Source: Natrinema mahii
GTDB taxonomy: Archaea > Halobacteriota > Halobacteria > Halobacteriales > Natrialbaceae
Length of the DNA: 64,000 nucleotides
NCBI GenBank assembly: GCA_000690595.2
Contig: JHUT02000010.1
Location: 49,391-113,390, forward strand
Direction: 5' to 3'
The position numbers and the translations under genes are program-made. Positions 1-7,201 of this stretch are shown here, piece after piece. Under the pieces are notes generated by a model. The model was given only the letters and a program-made list of their open reading frames with translations. It was not told the DNA's origin and ran no database searches. Within the stretch, counting starts at the first letter, position 1; each line of letters opens with the position of its first letter.

Positions 1-120
1 GCGGCTACTCACGAAGGGCCTAAAAGCGACGCGAAACGCCCGTCGTCGCGGCGGCACTCGTTGCGCACGATCGACCCCGCCTCAGTGCGGTGGCGCGCGC
101 TGTCGCCTGTCCGAACGTCG

Positions 121-145
121 CGAGGCCGAACGCAGTGAGGCCTCG
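121..145. repeat. Palindromic element, hairpin-2 type copy
   Basis: CGAGGCC and GGCCTCG arms enclose the 11-nt loop GAACGCAGTGA. The hairpin at 3183-3207 inside pabB has the same 7+11+7 geometry and a loop differing at one base; the one at 35090-35114 inside trpA has the same geometry and loop GAGCGGAGTGA. This copy lies outside genes and is followed by more degenerate GAGCG-type sequence to about 290. Confidence 0.65.
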
Positions 146-414
146 AAATACGAGCGGTGACCGAAGGGAACCGCGAGCCCAGTGAGGACGGGAGATAACG
201 TTGCGCGAGGGATGAGTGAGCGAGCGGCAGCGAACGGCCAGCGGCCGTGAGCCAGCGAGTGAGCGAATCGGCTGGGGAGGGCGTGGCCACGCCGTGTTGC
301 CACGATTGCGGGACGGTCGGGTCCGTCGTCCCGTGAGAGTTCGCCGCTCAATTCATCGATCGAAGGCCGGTCCGACGTGAGACGGGACCGACAACGCCCT
401 GCCGGAGCCGGTCC

Positions 415-421
415 CATTATA
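415..421 (+). promoter_or_regulatory. TATA-like box of aroE
   Basis: ATTATA lies about 30 nt upstream of the ATG at 450 in otherwise GC-rich DNA. This is the spacing expected for a leaderless haloarchaeal transcript and favours 450 over the in-frame ATG at 456. Confidence 0.5.
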
Positions 422-449
422 GGTCCCCCGCGCCGACTACCGAGAAACG

Positions 450-1259
450 ATGGCAATGGACGTGTACGGGCTCCTCGGCAACCCGGTGGGACACTCCCTG
501 TCCCCGCCGATGCACGAGGCGGCCTACGACGAACTCGGCCTCGAGGCCCGCTACGTGACCTTCGAACCCGATCAGAATGCTCTCGAGACCGCGATCGAGG
601 GCGCCGACGCCCTCGGGATCGCGGGGCTGAACGTGACGATCCCGTTCAAACAGGCGGCCCTCGAGATCGTCGCACCCGAGGACCTGGCGACCCGGATCGG
701 CGCAGTCAACACGATCGACTTCTCCGGCTCCGGGCCGCCGACGGGCTACAACACCGACGCCGTCGGCGCGTTGCGCGCGCTCCGGGACCACGACGTGGAC
801 CTCGAGGACGCGCGGGCGGTCGTCGTCGGAGCCGGCGGAGCCGGGCGAGCGGTCGCGTTCGGGCTGGCCGACGCCGGCGCGACGGTCGCGATCGCCAACC
901 GAACCGAGCCGAAGGCCCGCCAGCTGGCCGAGGCAGTCCCCCGGGCGAGCGGCCACGGACTGGCGGACGTCGAGCGGCTGCTGGCCGAGGCCGACGTGTT
1001 GGTCAACGCCACCAGCGTCGGGATGGAGGAGGACGCGACGCCGGTGCCGGCCGACGCGCTCCACGGCGATCTGGCCGTCCTCGACGCGGTGTATCGGCCC
1101 CTCGAGACGCGATTGTTGCGCGACGCCGCCGAGGCGGGGGCCACGACGATCGACGGCGCGTGGATGCTGCTCTATCAGGGCGTCGAGGCGTTCGAGATCT
1201 GGACCGGCCGGGACGCGCCGGTCGCGGCGATGAACGAGGCGCTGCGCTCGCGGCTGTAA
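450..1259 (+). CDS. aroE: Shikimate 5-dehydrogenase
   Basis: NADP-dependent cytoplasmic enzyme reducing 3-dehydroshikimate to shikimate. The 269-residue protein has the family's normal length. The N-terminal substrate domain carries NPVGHSLSP near residue 11 and the catalytic lysine in NVTIPFK (about K67). The middle Rossmann part has the glycine-rich GAGGAGRA loop followed by the NRT segment that reads NADP phosphate. The C-terminus has the usual [13 protein letters not shown]. An alternative ATG lies at 456, but the TATA-like box fits 450. It stands alone, followed after 70 nt by the next promoter. AroD, AroA' and AroB' are encoded elsewhere in the window. Confidence 0.95.
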   Translation: MAMDVYGLLGNPVGHSLSPPMHEAAYDELGLEARYVTFEPDQNALETAIEGADALGIAGLNVTIPFKQAALEIVAPEDLATRIGAVNTIDFSGSGPPTGYNTDAVGALRALRDHDVDLEDARAVVVGAGGAGRAVAFGLADAGATVAIANRTEPKARQLAEAVPRASGHGLADVERLLAEADVLVNATSVGMEEDATPVPADALHGDLAVLDAVYRPLETRLLRDAAEAGATTIDGAWMLLYQGVEAFEIWTGRDAPVAAMNEALRSRL

Positions 1260-1298
1260 CGCGGCGCCAGCACCGTCGGAGCCACAGTATCAGGCGAA

Positions 1299-1305
1299 TT
1301 TAAGT
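1299..1305 (+). promoter_or_regulatory. TATA-like box of the HhH protein gene
   Basis: TTTAAGT sits 25-31 nt before the ATG at 1330, giving a likely leaderless transcript separate from aroE. Confidence 0.5.
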
Positions 1306-1329
1306 GTTGGAACCCACTACGACCAGATA

Positions 1330-2040
1330 ATGGCAATCCTCCAAAAGCTGAAGTCCCTGTTGGGGTTCGACGAGTCGGACTCGGAGCGCGGGGGCGCTCG
1401 AGAGGTCGGGGTAACGGTCGAGCGGGAACGATCGAACGACGACGCGGGCGCGGCGGACGAGGGGGCCACCGAGCCGCCCCAGTCGGCGGCGGCGGGGTCG
1501 ACGGCGTCGGGGTCGACGGAGTCGCTGACCGACGACCCCGATCGCCCGGCGGAGGCCGCCGAACCGGCGGAGGCGACCGGGCCGGAGACCGAGGACGCGG
1601 CACCGACGACCGAGCCCGAGTCACCCGTCGAGGAGGCCGAACCCGACGCCGACGCGACGGCCGAGTCCGAGCCGGCGGAACCCGAGTCCGAAACCGCGGA
1701 CGGGGCCGACGACGCCGCAGACGAGGAGGCCGCGGCGACCGACTCCGACGCTGCGGAGGAAAGCGCCGCCGAACCCGCGCTCGAGGAGTCGGTCGCGGAA
1801 GCGGAGGCCGACGACGACGTTGACGACGACACCGAACCCGACACCGAGCCCGAACCGGAAAATCAGGAACCGGTCGATTCCATCAAGGGAATCGGCCCGG
1901 CCTACGCAGACCGGCTGGCCGGCGCGGGCGTCGAGACCGTCGGCGAACTCGCCGTCGCCGACGCCGCCGACCTGGCCGAGCAGACCGACATCTCCGAGAA
2001 GCGCATTCAGGGCTGGATCGACCGCGCCGAAGTCAGATAG
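1330..2040 (+). CDS. Acidic protein with C-terminal helix-hairpin-helix domain
   Basis: A 236-residue protein in two parts. Residues about 1-20 form a short basic/hydrophobic start, and about 25-175 is a low-complexity Glu/Asp/Ala/Pro/Ser linker with no fold I recognise. Residues about 180-236 form a helix-hairpin-helix unit (SIKGIGPAYADRL, then ISEKRIQGWIDRA), as in proteins that bind DNA backbone or other HhH partners. Similar short acidic-linker HhH proteins are common in haloarchaea, and their substrate is not known to me. The gene is monocistronic by its own TATA-like box. A DNA-associated role is inference. Confidence 0.85.
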   Translation: MAILQKLKSLLGFDESDSERGGAREVGVTVERERSNDDAGAADEGATEPPQSAAAGSTASGSTESLTDDPDRPAEAAEPAEATGPETEDAAPTTEPESPVEEAEPDADATAESEPAEPESETADGADDAADEEAAATDSDAAEESAAEPALEESVAEAEADDDVDDDTEPDTEPEPENQEPVDSIKGIGPAYADRLAGAGVETVGELAVADAADLAEQTDISEKRIQGWIDRAEVR

Positions 2041-2172
2041 CCACCCGACCCCACCTCGCGCCGTTTCTCGAGTTCTTTCTTTTTGCTCCGGCGAGTGACG
2101 GCCGCCGGGCGATAAGCGACGATTCGGCCACGGCCGCGATCGCCCTCGAGTCCGAGGTTCCGAATCGCAAGC

Positions 2173-2179
2173 GAATTAT
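2173..2179 (+). promoter_or_regulatory. TATA-like box of pabB
   Basis: GAATTAT is centred 27 nt upstream of the ATG at 2203, consistent with a leaderless pabBA transcript. Confidence 0.5.
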
Positions 2180-2202
2180 CCGCTCGATCCGTTCCGGGCC
2201 AC

Positions 2203-3915
2203 ATGAGCGATCCGCGCGTCGTCACGACGCTCGACTCGTTTCGCGCCGCCGCTTGCGACCCCGAGCCCGGCGCGTCGACCCCCCGTGACGCCCCGGCGAC
2301 GCGCACCGGACGCCGCGTTCCCGTCGAGGTGCGACTCACCGTCGACGACCCCTTCGCCGCCTACCGCCGCGCCCGCGACGGCGAGGGCGGTGCCTTCCTC
2401 GAGACGACCGGCGGCCAACCCGGCTGGGGCTACTTCGGCGTCGATCCGATCGACCGGCTCACCGTCGGCCCCGACGCAGTGGCACGAGCCGAGGGTGGCT
2501 CGCCGACGCTGGCCGCTCTCGAGGGCCTACTCGCCGCCGACGGACTGGCGCGGGGCGACTGCGACGTCCCCTACCCCTGCGGGGCCGTCGGCTGGCTCTC
2601 CTACGACGTCGCCCGCGAACTCGAGACCCTCCCCGAGTCGGCGGTCGACGATCGAGGGCTGCCGCGGCTCGAGGCCGCGGTCTACGACCGGCTGGCGGCC
2701 TGGGAGGCACCGGTCGACGGCGAGACGACGCTGCGGATCACGGCCTGCCCGCGAGTCAGGGCCGGCGACGCGGAGGAGACGCCGTCCGACGACGCGCTCG
2801 AGGCCGCCTACGAGCGCGGCCGTGACCGGGCGCTCGACCTCGCCGCGCGGATTCGCGAGGGCGATCCGACAGTCGGCGACCCGCCGGTCTCGAGCCCCGA
2901 GGCGACCTTCGAGAGCGACTGCGGCCGCGAGGCCTTCGCCGACCGCGTGCGGCGGGTCAAGGCGTCCGTCCGCGATGGCGACACGTTTCAGGCGAATATC
3001 TCCCAGCGGCTGGTCGCGCCCGCCGCGGTCCACCCCGTCGCCGCCTACGACGCCCTGCGGCGGGTCAATCCCGCGCCCTATTCCTGTCTGCTCGAGTTCC
3101 GGGCGGCCGACCTGGTCAGTGCGAGTCCCGAACTCCTTCTTGAGCGCGAGGCGTCGCACGCCTCGGAATCCGCGAGCGGTGCGGGGCGCGAACACAGTGA
3201 GCGCCCCGATGGAGCGAGCGGGGAGGAACGACCCGCGAGCAGACGACCCGCGAGCGACGGCGAGTTCGTCCGGACGGAGCCGATCGCGGGCACCCGACCC
3301 CGCGGCGAGACGCCGGTCGAGGACGACGCGCTCGAGGCCGACCTGCTGGACGACGAGAAGGAGCGGGCCGAACACGCGATGTTGGTCGATTTAGAGCGCA
3401 ACGACCTCGGAAAGGTCTGTGCGTACGGCTCGGTCGACGTCGCGGAGTATCGCCGGATCGACCGCTACTCGGAGGTGATGCATCTCGTCTCGAACGTCAC
3501 GGGTAGACTCCGGCCCGACGCCACGTTGTCGGACGCCGTCGGCGCGGTCTTCCCCGGCGGGACGATCACCGGCGCGCCCAAACCGCGGACCATGGCGATC
3601 ATCGACGAGCTCGAGGCGACCCGGCGGGGCCCCTACACCGGCAGCGTGGGGATCTTCGGTTTCGACGGCCGTGCGACGCTGAACATCGTCATCCGGACGC
3701 TCGTCCGGCAGGCCGAGGAGTACCACCTCCGGGTGGGCGCGGGGATCGTCCACGACTCCGACCCCCAGCGTGAGTACGACGAGACCTTGGACAAGGCGCG
3801 GGCGCTGATCACGGCCGTCGACGAGGCGCTGGGCGAGCGGGCCGCACTGGGCCTCGAGGCCGAAAGCGACGAGGCGAGCCCGGAGACGGCCGACGGGGGT
3901 GAGCGGGGTGACTGA
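2203..3915 (+). CDS. pabB: Aminodeoxychorismate synthase component I (or anthranilate synthase I)
   Basis: Chorismate-binding enzyme that with the glutamine amidotransferase encoded next aminates chorismate. The C-terminal half has the whole family signature: [16 protein letters not shown] near residue 360, [30 protein letters not shown] and [10 protein letters not shown]. The 570-residue length exceeds the usual 450-520, partly because residues about 315-355 are a low-complexity insert encoded by a palindromic DNA element. The neighbouring pabA and pabC support p-aminobenzoate synthesis. However, the motif reads PIAGT as in TrpE rather than the PIKGT of classical PabB, so an anthranilate synthase role cannot be excluded. 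Its stop overlaps pabA by 17 nt. Confidence 0.85.
   Translation: MSDPRVVTTLDSFRAAACDPEPGASTPRDAPATRTGRRVPVEVRLTVDDPFAAYRRARDGEGGAFLETTGGQPGWGYFGVDPIDRLTVGPDAVARAEGGSPTLAALEGLLAADGLARGDCDVPYPCGAVGWLSYDVARELETLPESAVDDRGLPRLEAAVYDRLAAWEAPVDGETTLRITACPRVRAGDAEETPSDDALEAAYERGRDRALDLAARIREGDPTVGDPPVSSPEATFESDCGREAFADRVRRVKASVRDGDTFQANISQRLVAPAAVHPVAAYDALRRVNPAPYSCLLEFRAADLVSASPELLLEREASHASESASGAGREHSERPDGASGEERPASRRPASDGEFVRTEPIAGTRPRGETPVEDDALEADLLDDEKERAEHAMLVDLERNDLGKVCAYGSVDVAEYRRIDRYSEVMHLVSNVTGRLRPDATLSDAVGAVFPGGTITGAPKPRTMAIIDELEATRRGPYTGSVGIFGFDGRATLNIVIRTLVRQAEEYHLRVGAGIVHDSDPQREYDETLDKARALITAVDEALGERAALGLEAESDEASPETADGGERGD
3147..3270 (+). repeat. In-frame palindromic element inside pabB
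   Basis: Two hairpins, 3147-3165 (8-bp stem, 3-nt loop) and 3183-3207 (7-bp stem, 11-nt loop), are separated by 17 nt. They are followed by GAGCGAGCGGGG and repeated CCCGCGAGC sequence. The element is read in frame as an Ala/Ser/Gly/Arg/Glu-rich segment. Residues on either side, SPELLLE and [13 protein letters not shown], are normally close together in the family. The copy in trpA at 35054 aligns without gaps over 61 nt, in the same frame. Confidence 0.8.
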
Positions 3916-4561
3916 GTCGCGGACCCGCGTTCTCGTGGTGGACAACTACGACTCGTTCGCGTACAACCTGGTCCAGTACGTCGGCGAAGTCGCGGACGAG
4001 GTGATCGTCCGCCGGAACGACGAGATCGACCTCGCGGGGGTTCGGGCCCTCGAGCCGACGGGGATCGTCGTCTCGCCGGGGCCGGGCACCCCGCAGGAGG
4101 CGGGGATCTCGATGTCGCTGTTTGCCGAGACCGAGTACCCGATTCTGGGGGTCTGTCTGGGCCATCAGGCGCTGTGTGCGGCCAACGGCGCGCCGGTGGG
4201 CCACGCCCCCGAGGTCGTCCACGGGAAACCGTCGACGATCACCCACGACGGGACGGGACTCTTTGACGGGCTGCCCGAGACGTTTCGGGTCGGCCGCTAT
4301 CACTCGCTGTCGGTCGAGCGCGCTGGCCTGCCGGACACGCTCGGGGAAACCGCCCGGACGACCGACGATCGCGGCGTCCTGATGGCGGTCCGCCACCGCG
4401 AGAAGCCCCAGTTCGGGGTGCAGTTCCACCCCGAGAGCATCCTCACGCGGGCGGATCCGGGCGCGGCCGGCGAGGACGGGAGCGGCGAGGAGATCTCGCT
4501 CGAGGTGGGCAAACAACTGATCGCGAACTTCTGTCGGCTCGCCGCCCGTGCCGACCGATGA
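3899..4561 (+). CDS. pabA: Aminodeoxychorismate/anthranilate synthase glutamine amidotransferase
   Basis: Class I glutamine amidotransferase of 220 residues that releases ammonia from glutamine for PabB. The triad is visible: the nucleophile cysteine in GVCLGHQ (about residue 85), and the histidine and glutamate in FHPES (about residue 178). [12 protein letters not shown] at the N-terminus and SPGPGTP form the oxyanion and glutamine site typical of TrpG/PabA. The start is a GTG overlapping the end of pabB by 17 nt, indicating translational coupling; a second GTG at 3908 is possible. Base composition drops sharply right after its stop codon, where accessory DNA begins. Confidence 0.92.
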   Translation: MSGVTESRTRVLVVDNYDSFAYNLVQYVGEVADEVIVRRNDEIDLAGVRALEPTGIVVSPGPGTPQEAGISMSLFAETEYPILGVCLGHQALCAANGAPVGHAPEVVHGKPSTITHDGTGLFDGLPETFRVGRYHSLSVERAGLPDTLGETARTTDDRGVLMAVRHREKPQFGVQFHPESILTRADPGAAGEDGSGEEISLEVGKQLIANFCRLAARADR

Positions 4562-4751
4562 GTGTCTCGTCGCAAAGGGATACATTGCGGCAGGAGCAGT
4601 AGCTGGTCCGGTCGCAACGGCAATTTTTTCTGGGGTTGCGGCGTATTGGGCGGTCGTCAACATCAAAAACGACGGCTGCGGTGTCGTCATTAAGACAGAC
4701 GTTAGCCCGGTCGACCCGCTGGTCCCGACTCCGACCGTGGGCTCGCAATAA
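4548..4751 (+). CDS. Small Gly/Ala-rich hydrophobic protein, probably 5'-truncated
   Basis: A 67-codon frame whose only in-frame start is a GTG overlapping the pabA stop by 14 nt. It encodes a Gly/Ala-rich hydrophobic stretch (AAGAVAGPVATAIFSGVAA) and then a short polar tail with two valine-rich strands and a cysteine. The DNA from about 4562 is much more AT-rich than pabA. There is no signal peptide, although the sequence looks like the C-terminal part of an exported protein. It resembles in character residues 115-165 of the Tat-exported protein at 16586, and like it is followed by a small four-helix membrane protein. I suspect a remnant of a secreted-peptide gene; function unknown. Confidence 0.45.
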   Translation: MPTDECLVAKGYIAAGAVAGPVATAIFSGVAAYWAVVNIKNDGCGVVIKTDVSPVDPLVPTPTVGSQ

Positions 4752-4786
4752 CAGCTACAAACTTCAGCCACTTACAGTATGACAGT

Positions 4787-5179
4787 ATGAGTCAGACAAC
4801 TGACGACATACGAAAGATCGCTGTCCCCATCATCGTTGTAGCGACAGCGGCGGCCTTGATATATCCTGAGATTCAGACCCTGATACGTGGTGACCCACTT
4901 GGTAGCGGGATCACTGATGTCGTTGTTGGTCTACTAGCTATCGTCTTGTACGTTAGTTTGAGTCTCATAACCCGGGCCTCAGATACGTCTGGGTTTGGAA
5001 CTCAGGCTGAAAGATGGACCGTTTTGGCTCTGCTAGCAGTGGTCATCGGTATCAACACCGTATTGATCTATGCAGTGCCAGACTCCCCAGAGGCAGTAGG
5101 AATGCTAATTGTCTGTGCCGTCGGTGCGCTGGTTGTGTTCTTTGAACCGAATGGTGGAAGCTCAAGTCCACAGTCGTAA
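4787..5179 (+). CDS. Small four-helix membrane protein
   Basis: A 130-residue protein with four hydrophobic segments at about residues 10-28, 41-60, 73-92 and 101-118, and short polar ends. I recognise no family. It follows the hydrophobic 67-codon frame by 35 nt, and the pair mirrors the 16586/17266 pair in size, order and low GC. An immunity-like role for the companion peptide is a hypothesis from layout only. The direct repeat ACAGTATG just before the ATG may be part of its promoter or leader. Confidence 0.7.
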   Translation: MSQTTDDIRKIAVPIIVVATAAALIYPEIQTLIRGDPLGSGITDVVVGLLAIVLYVSLSLITRASDTSGFGTQAERWTVLALLAVVIGINTVLIYAVPDSPEAVGMLIVCAVGALVVFFEPNGGSSSPQS

Positions 5180-5580
5180 GGCAACATCTCCAGAGAGCGT
5201 TTGATACTGATAGACACCATCCAACCAAAGAAATAAGCCAATCATAGAACCGATGCAACTCGCAACTGTATAGCAGTCCGTCTGCGAATGATCACCCCCT
5301 CATCGACGTACAGATACACTTGGCGTCCCATCGATCTCGGTCGTCTCTATTCGGACCACACAGAACAGCAACAGAAATCTAATTCACTCACTGTCGCAAC
5401 GAACTCGTCACTACTCGGGTCCCGTTTCGCGTTCGACACAGCATGGCAGTCCCGATCGAACGCAACATCCGCTACGGAACTCGAGTACGAATCAGGACGT
5501 ATCGAACCGTCCGAATCCGGCCGGCTACGGAGGGCCGGATTCGACTCGCGAAAGCGACCACCCGGCAGTGTGCAGCGGCC
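5180..5580. other. Intergenic, AT-richer accessory DNA
   Basis: No convincing gene; the plus-strand frame from 5288 lacks hydrophobic or conserved segments and runs antisense into the HalOD1 gene. A perfect 11-bp inverted repeat at 5512-5522/5533-5543 lies just downstream of the minus-strand HalOD1 gene. Confidence 0.6.
5512..5543 (-). terminator. Hairpin downstream of the HalOD1 gene
   Basis: CGAATCCGGCC and GGCCGGATTCG form an 11-bp perfect stem with a 10-nt loop, 38 nt past the stop codon of the minus-strand HalOD1 gene. No T-run follows, so a role in 3'-end formation or mRNA stability is only plausible. Confidence 0.35.
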
Positions 5581-5799
5581 TCAGCGATCCCGTTCGATCA
5601 CCGTGACCGCGTCGGGGTCGGGACCCACCACGACGCGATAGCCCGCGTACTCGAAGCGGACGGTGACGGTCGGGTTCGACTCGAGGACCGCAGTCAGCGC
5701 CTCGGTGTCGACCGCGTCGCCGAGGGGCGGCAGACCCGCCACGGCGCGGTCCTCACGGGCCGCGATACACGTCAGTGCCGTAGCGAGTGCTGGATGCAT
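5581..5799 (-). CDS. HalOD1 output domain protein
   Basis: A 72-residue protein that is almost entirely one HalOD1 domain, the small alpha/beta output module found in haloarchaeal proteins. The pattern LPPLGDAVDTEAL followed by a strand pair (VTVRFEYAGYRVVV, then AVTVIE) is characteristic. I chose the ATG at 5799 because upstream codons in this frame give an Arg/Ser-rich non-conserved extension. It overlaps by 47 nt the zinc-ribbon gene upstream on the same strand, so the two are probably coupled. The biochemical role of stand-alone HalOD1 proteins is unknown; a regulatory role is usually assumed. Confidence 0.75.
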   Translation of the reverse strand: MHPALATALTCIAAREDRAVAGLPPLGDAVDTEALTAVLESNPTVTVRFEYAGYRVVVGPDPDAVTVIERDR

Positions 5800-5932
5800 G
5801 GTGATCGTCGGAGCGTTCGACGAGCGCGAGTTCGAACGTCGTCTCGCAGTCCGGACACGTGGTCGGACCGTCGGTCGGTGCGATACGGCTGTCTGTCCCA
5901 CAGTCGCAGTGGATGGTGATGCTCGAGACCAT
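5753..5932 (-). CDS. Small zinc-ribbon protein
   Basis: A 59-residue protein with cysteine pairs CDCG near residue 9 and CPDC near residue 26, spaced as in a treble-clef or rubredoxin-like zinc ribbon, and a polar His/Asp-rich tail. The ATG at 5932 is preferred to the longer frame from 6019 because the fold begins directly after it. Its 3' end overlaps the HalOD1 gene. Pairs of tiny zinc fingers with HalOD1 proteins recur in haloarchaea, to my knowledge. Nucleic-acid or protein binding is inferred. Confidence 0.65.
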   Translation of the reverse strand: MVSSITIHCDCGTDSRIAPTDGPTTCPDCETTFELALVERSDDHHASSTRYGTDVYRGP

Positions 5933-6381
5933 AGGTCGTTGCTGTGGCCCCGGCGCGGCGGTACGCAACCCAGCGAGGGCGTCGGCGACGGGAGCGACTG
6001 GTCGGCGAGACGTCGGCACTTCTTTATTTCGCCACCGTCAATGGTGGATTGCTCCCGCTACGCGGGGGCGATAGTTGAGCCGGAGCGCAGGCCTCCAAGC
6101 AAGCACTCCGGCTCAGCGCACTTTCGTGCGCGTCTGTACGTTACGGAATCTATCCTAAAGAACGTTAGGATATTGATTGGTTGGGTGGGTAGTTGGTGGC
6201 TCGAGAGACGGAACGATGCCGTGGTTTGCCCGTGCTATCTACAAAATGTGGTGGCTATCGATCGGCGCGTCTCCGAGACACATCCCAATAACAGCCGATG
6301 TACACGACAGTTGGACTGGGGAGTTCAACCCGGCTGACAACGGTGAGACGACACGCCGGAGCAGATCCCCGTCAGTGCTTA
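5933..6381. other. Non-coding stretch with a five-hairpin array
   Basis: No gene is supported between the zinc-ribbon start and the toxin stop. Bases 6032-6172 carry five consecutive hairpins, listed separately. From 6173 to 6381 I see only AT-richer sequence with G/T runs and no conserved frame. Confidence 0.6.
6032..6172 (+). ncRNA. Candidate structured RNA or IS200/IS605-type end (orphan)
   Basis: Five hairpins follow one another: 6032-6047 (5 bp), 6051-6069 (8 bp, 3-nt loop), 6077-6114 (at least 9 bp, long loop), 6116-6131 (6 bp, TTTC loop) and 6151-6172 (8 bp). Such strings of stems are seen at the right ends of IS200/IS605-family elements, where the TnpB guide RNA is encoded. No tnpA or tnpB reading frame is present nearby, so this would be a remnant. 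The strand is a guess. It could instead be an unrelated structured RNA. Confidence 0.4.
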
Positions 6382-6711
6382 TTACAGCGACGTATAGCCG
6401 CGAAGCGCCTCGATAGCCTCCACAACGAGTGCGTCCGCGAGTTTCCCCTGCTGATTGTCGAGATCTCGGTGTTTGATCGTCGTCACGTACCACGGAGAAA
6501 CGTATGCATCCGCGTTCGATCCACCTCGAGTCCACGCCTCGTCAGGAACGGCAATGCCATCGGGGTGATCCTGTGTCGTCATTCCGACGGCGATACACTC
6601 TTCGGCTGCGAACGGATGTGAGGTATCGCTTACGACGAGCCACGGACGATACGCGGCATCGGATTTGTGCGGTGCTGGCCCCCACCAGACCTCTCCTTGC
6701 AGATCGGTCAT
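6382..6711 (-). CDS. PemK/MazF-family toxin
   Basis: A 109-residue protein with the start typical of PemK/MazF-like endoribonucleases: a GEVWWGPAPH strand, then RPWLVVSD, where family members have the RPVLVVS core, and a C-terminal strand region before the helical end. In known members this SH3-like barrel cuts mRNA. Its ATG directly abuts the stop codon of the upstream winged-helix gene on the same strand, with no intervening base, as expected for a coupled toxin-antitoxin operon. It lies in the accessory DNA between pabA and pabC. Assignment is by motif recognition only; a non-toxic nuclease remains possible. Confidence 0.75.
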   Translation of the reverse strand: MTDLQGEVWWGPAPHKSDAAYRPWLVVSDTSHPFAAEECIAVGMTTQDHPDGIAVPDEAWTRGGSNADAYVSPWYVTTIKHRDLDNQQGKLADALVVEAIEALRGYTSL

Positions 6712-7071
6712 CTACTGTTCCGTATCGTCCGTCTCGACACCGGGACCCCACTCGTCGGGATCTTCCGGACCGAGTCGATCGGTCGCCGCACGAGCGGTCG
6801 CCAACGCGGTGAGCGTTTGCTCGGGGTCCTCGTCGTCGGCAACTGCCCAGTACTCGCCGCGGTGGCGGACGAGGCCGCGGTCTTCTAGCCGGGACAGGAC
6901 GACGCCGACGCTCCCTCGTGCAACGCAGGTCGCCTCGTGGATCTCGTTCGGCGTGAACGCCTGCTCGGGCGATGACGCGAGAAAGGAAAGAATCTCTTCC
7001 GCGTTCGTCCGCCCGTTCGCTCGAAGTTCCGTCACCGGATCCTCCTCGAACCGTTCGATGTCGATGGGCAT
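6712..7071 (-). CDS. Winged-helix regulator, likely antitoxin
   Basis: A 119-residue protein with a winged-helix DNA-binding domain in the middle: AEEILSFLA, FTPNEIHEATCVARGSVGVVLSRLEDRGLVRHRGEYW, about residues 23-80 in all, then an acidic tail rich in Asp/Glu/Pro. The tail may be the toxin-binding part. The ATG at 7071 is chosen because the frame upstream to 7164 is Cys/Pro/Tyr-rich and not conserved-looking. Its stop codon abuts the ATG of the PemK-like toxin. In such modules the first gene binds its own promoter and neutralises the toxin; here this is inferred. Confidence 0.75.
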   Translation of the reverse strand: MPIDIERFEEDPVTELRANGRTNAEEILSFLASSPEQAFTPNEIHEATCVARGSVGVVLSRLEDRGLVRHRGEYWAVADDEDPEQTLTALATARAATDRLGPEDPDEWGPGVETDDTEQ

Positions 7072-7201
7072 ATCGAACCTATGTAACGAGCTGTAATAGG
7101 TGTAATGCCGTGGCGGGAGTGACGACGGCAGGACTCTCGAGGCACAGCCAGCAGGTTCATACACCTCCGAGTGCCACGACGAGATGACCTAACCCACCGC
7201 C

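Larger units (their letters stand above)
1..449. other. Intergenic, palindrome-rich sequence
   Basis: I see no credible gene here; the open frames on the minus strand have Arg/Ser-rich composition typical of shadow frames. The stretch is dominated by GAGCGA/GTGAGC-like low-complexity sequence with short palindromes. The clearest is 121-145, a 7-bp stem with an 11-nt loop, matching in size and loop sequence the second hairpin of the elements found inside pabB and trpA. The last 40 bases hold the aroE promoter. Confidence 0.7.

Noticed and set aside
377..1303. Long Arg/Gly-rich plus-strand frame over aroE
   Set aside because: Shadow frame of aroE with no recognisable motif; composition is that of GC-rich out-of-frame DNA.
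1400..1870. Frameshifted region in the HhH protein
   Set aside because: The acidic low-complexity linker stays in one frame with typical halophilic composition, and the HhH domain follows in the same frame.
3147..3270. Frameshift or sequencing error in pabB
   Set aside because: The frame stays open through the segment and conserved motifs resume in frame; the homologous segment in trpA rules out random error.
5288..5641. Possible plus-strand gene downstream of the small membrane protein
   Set aside because: No conserved or structured segment, overlaps the HalOD1 gene antisense, and contains the 11-bp hairpin.
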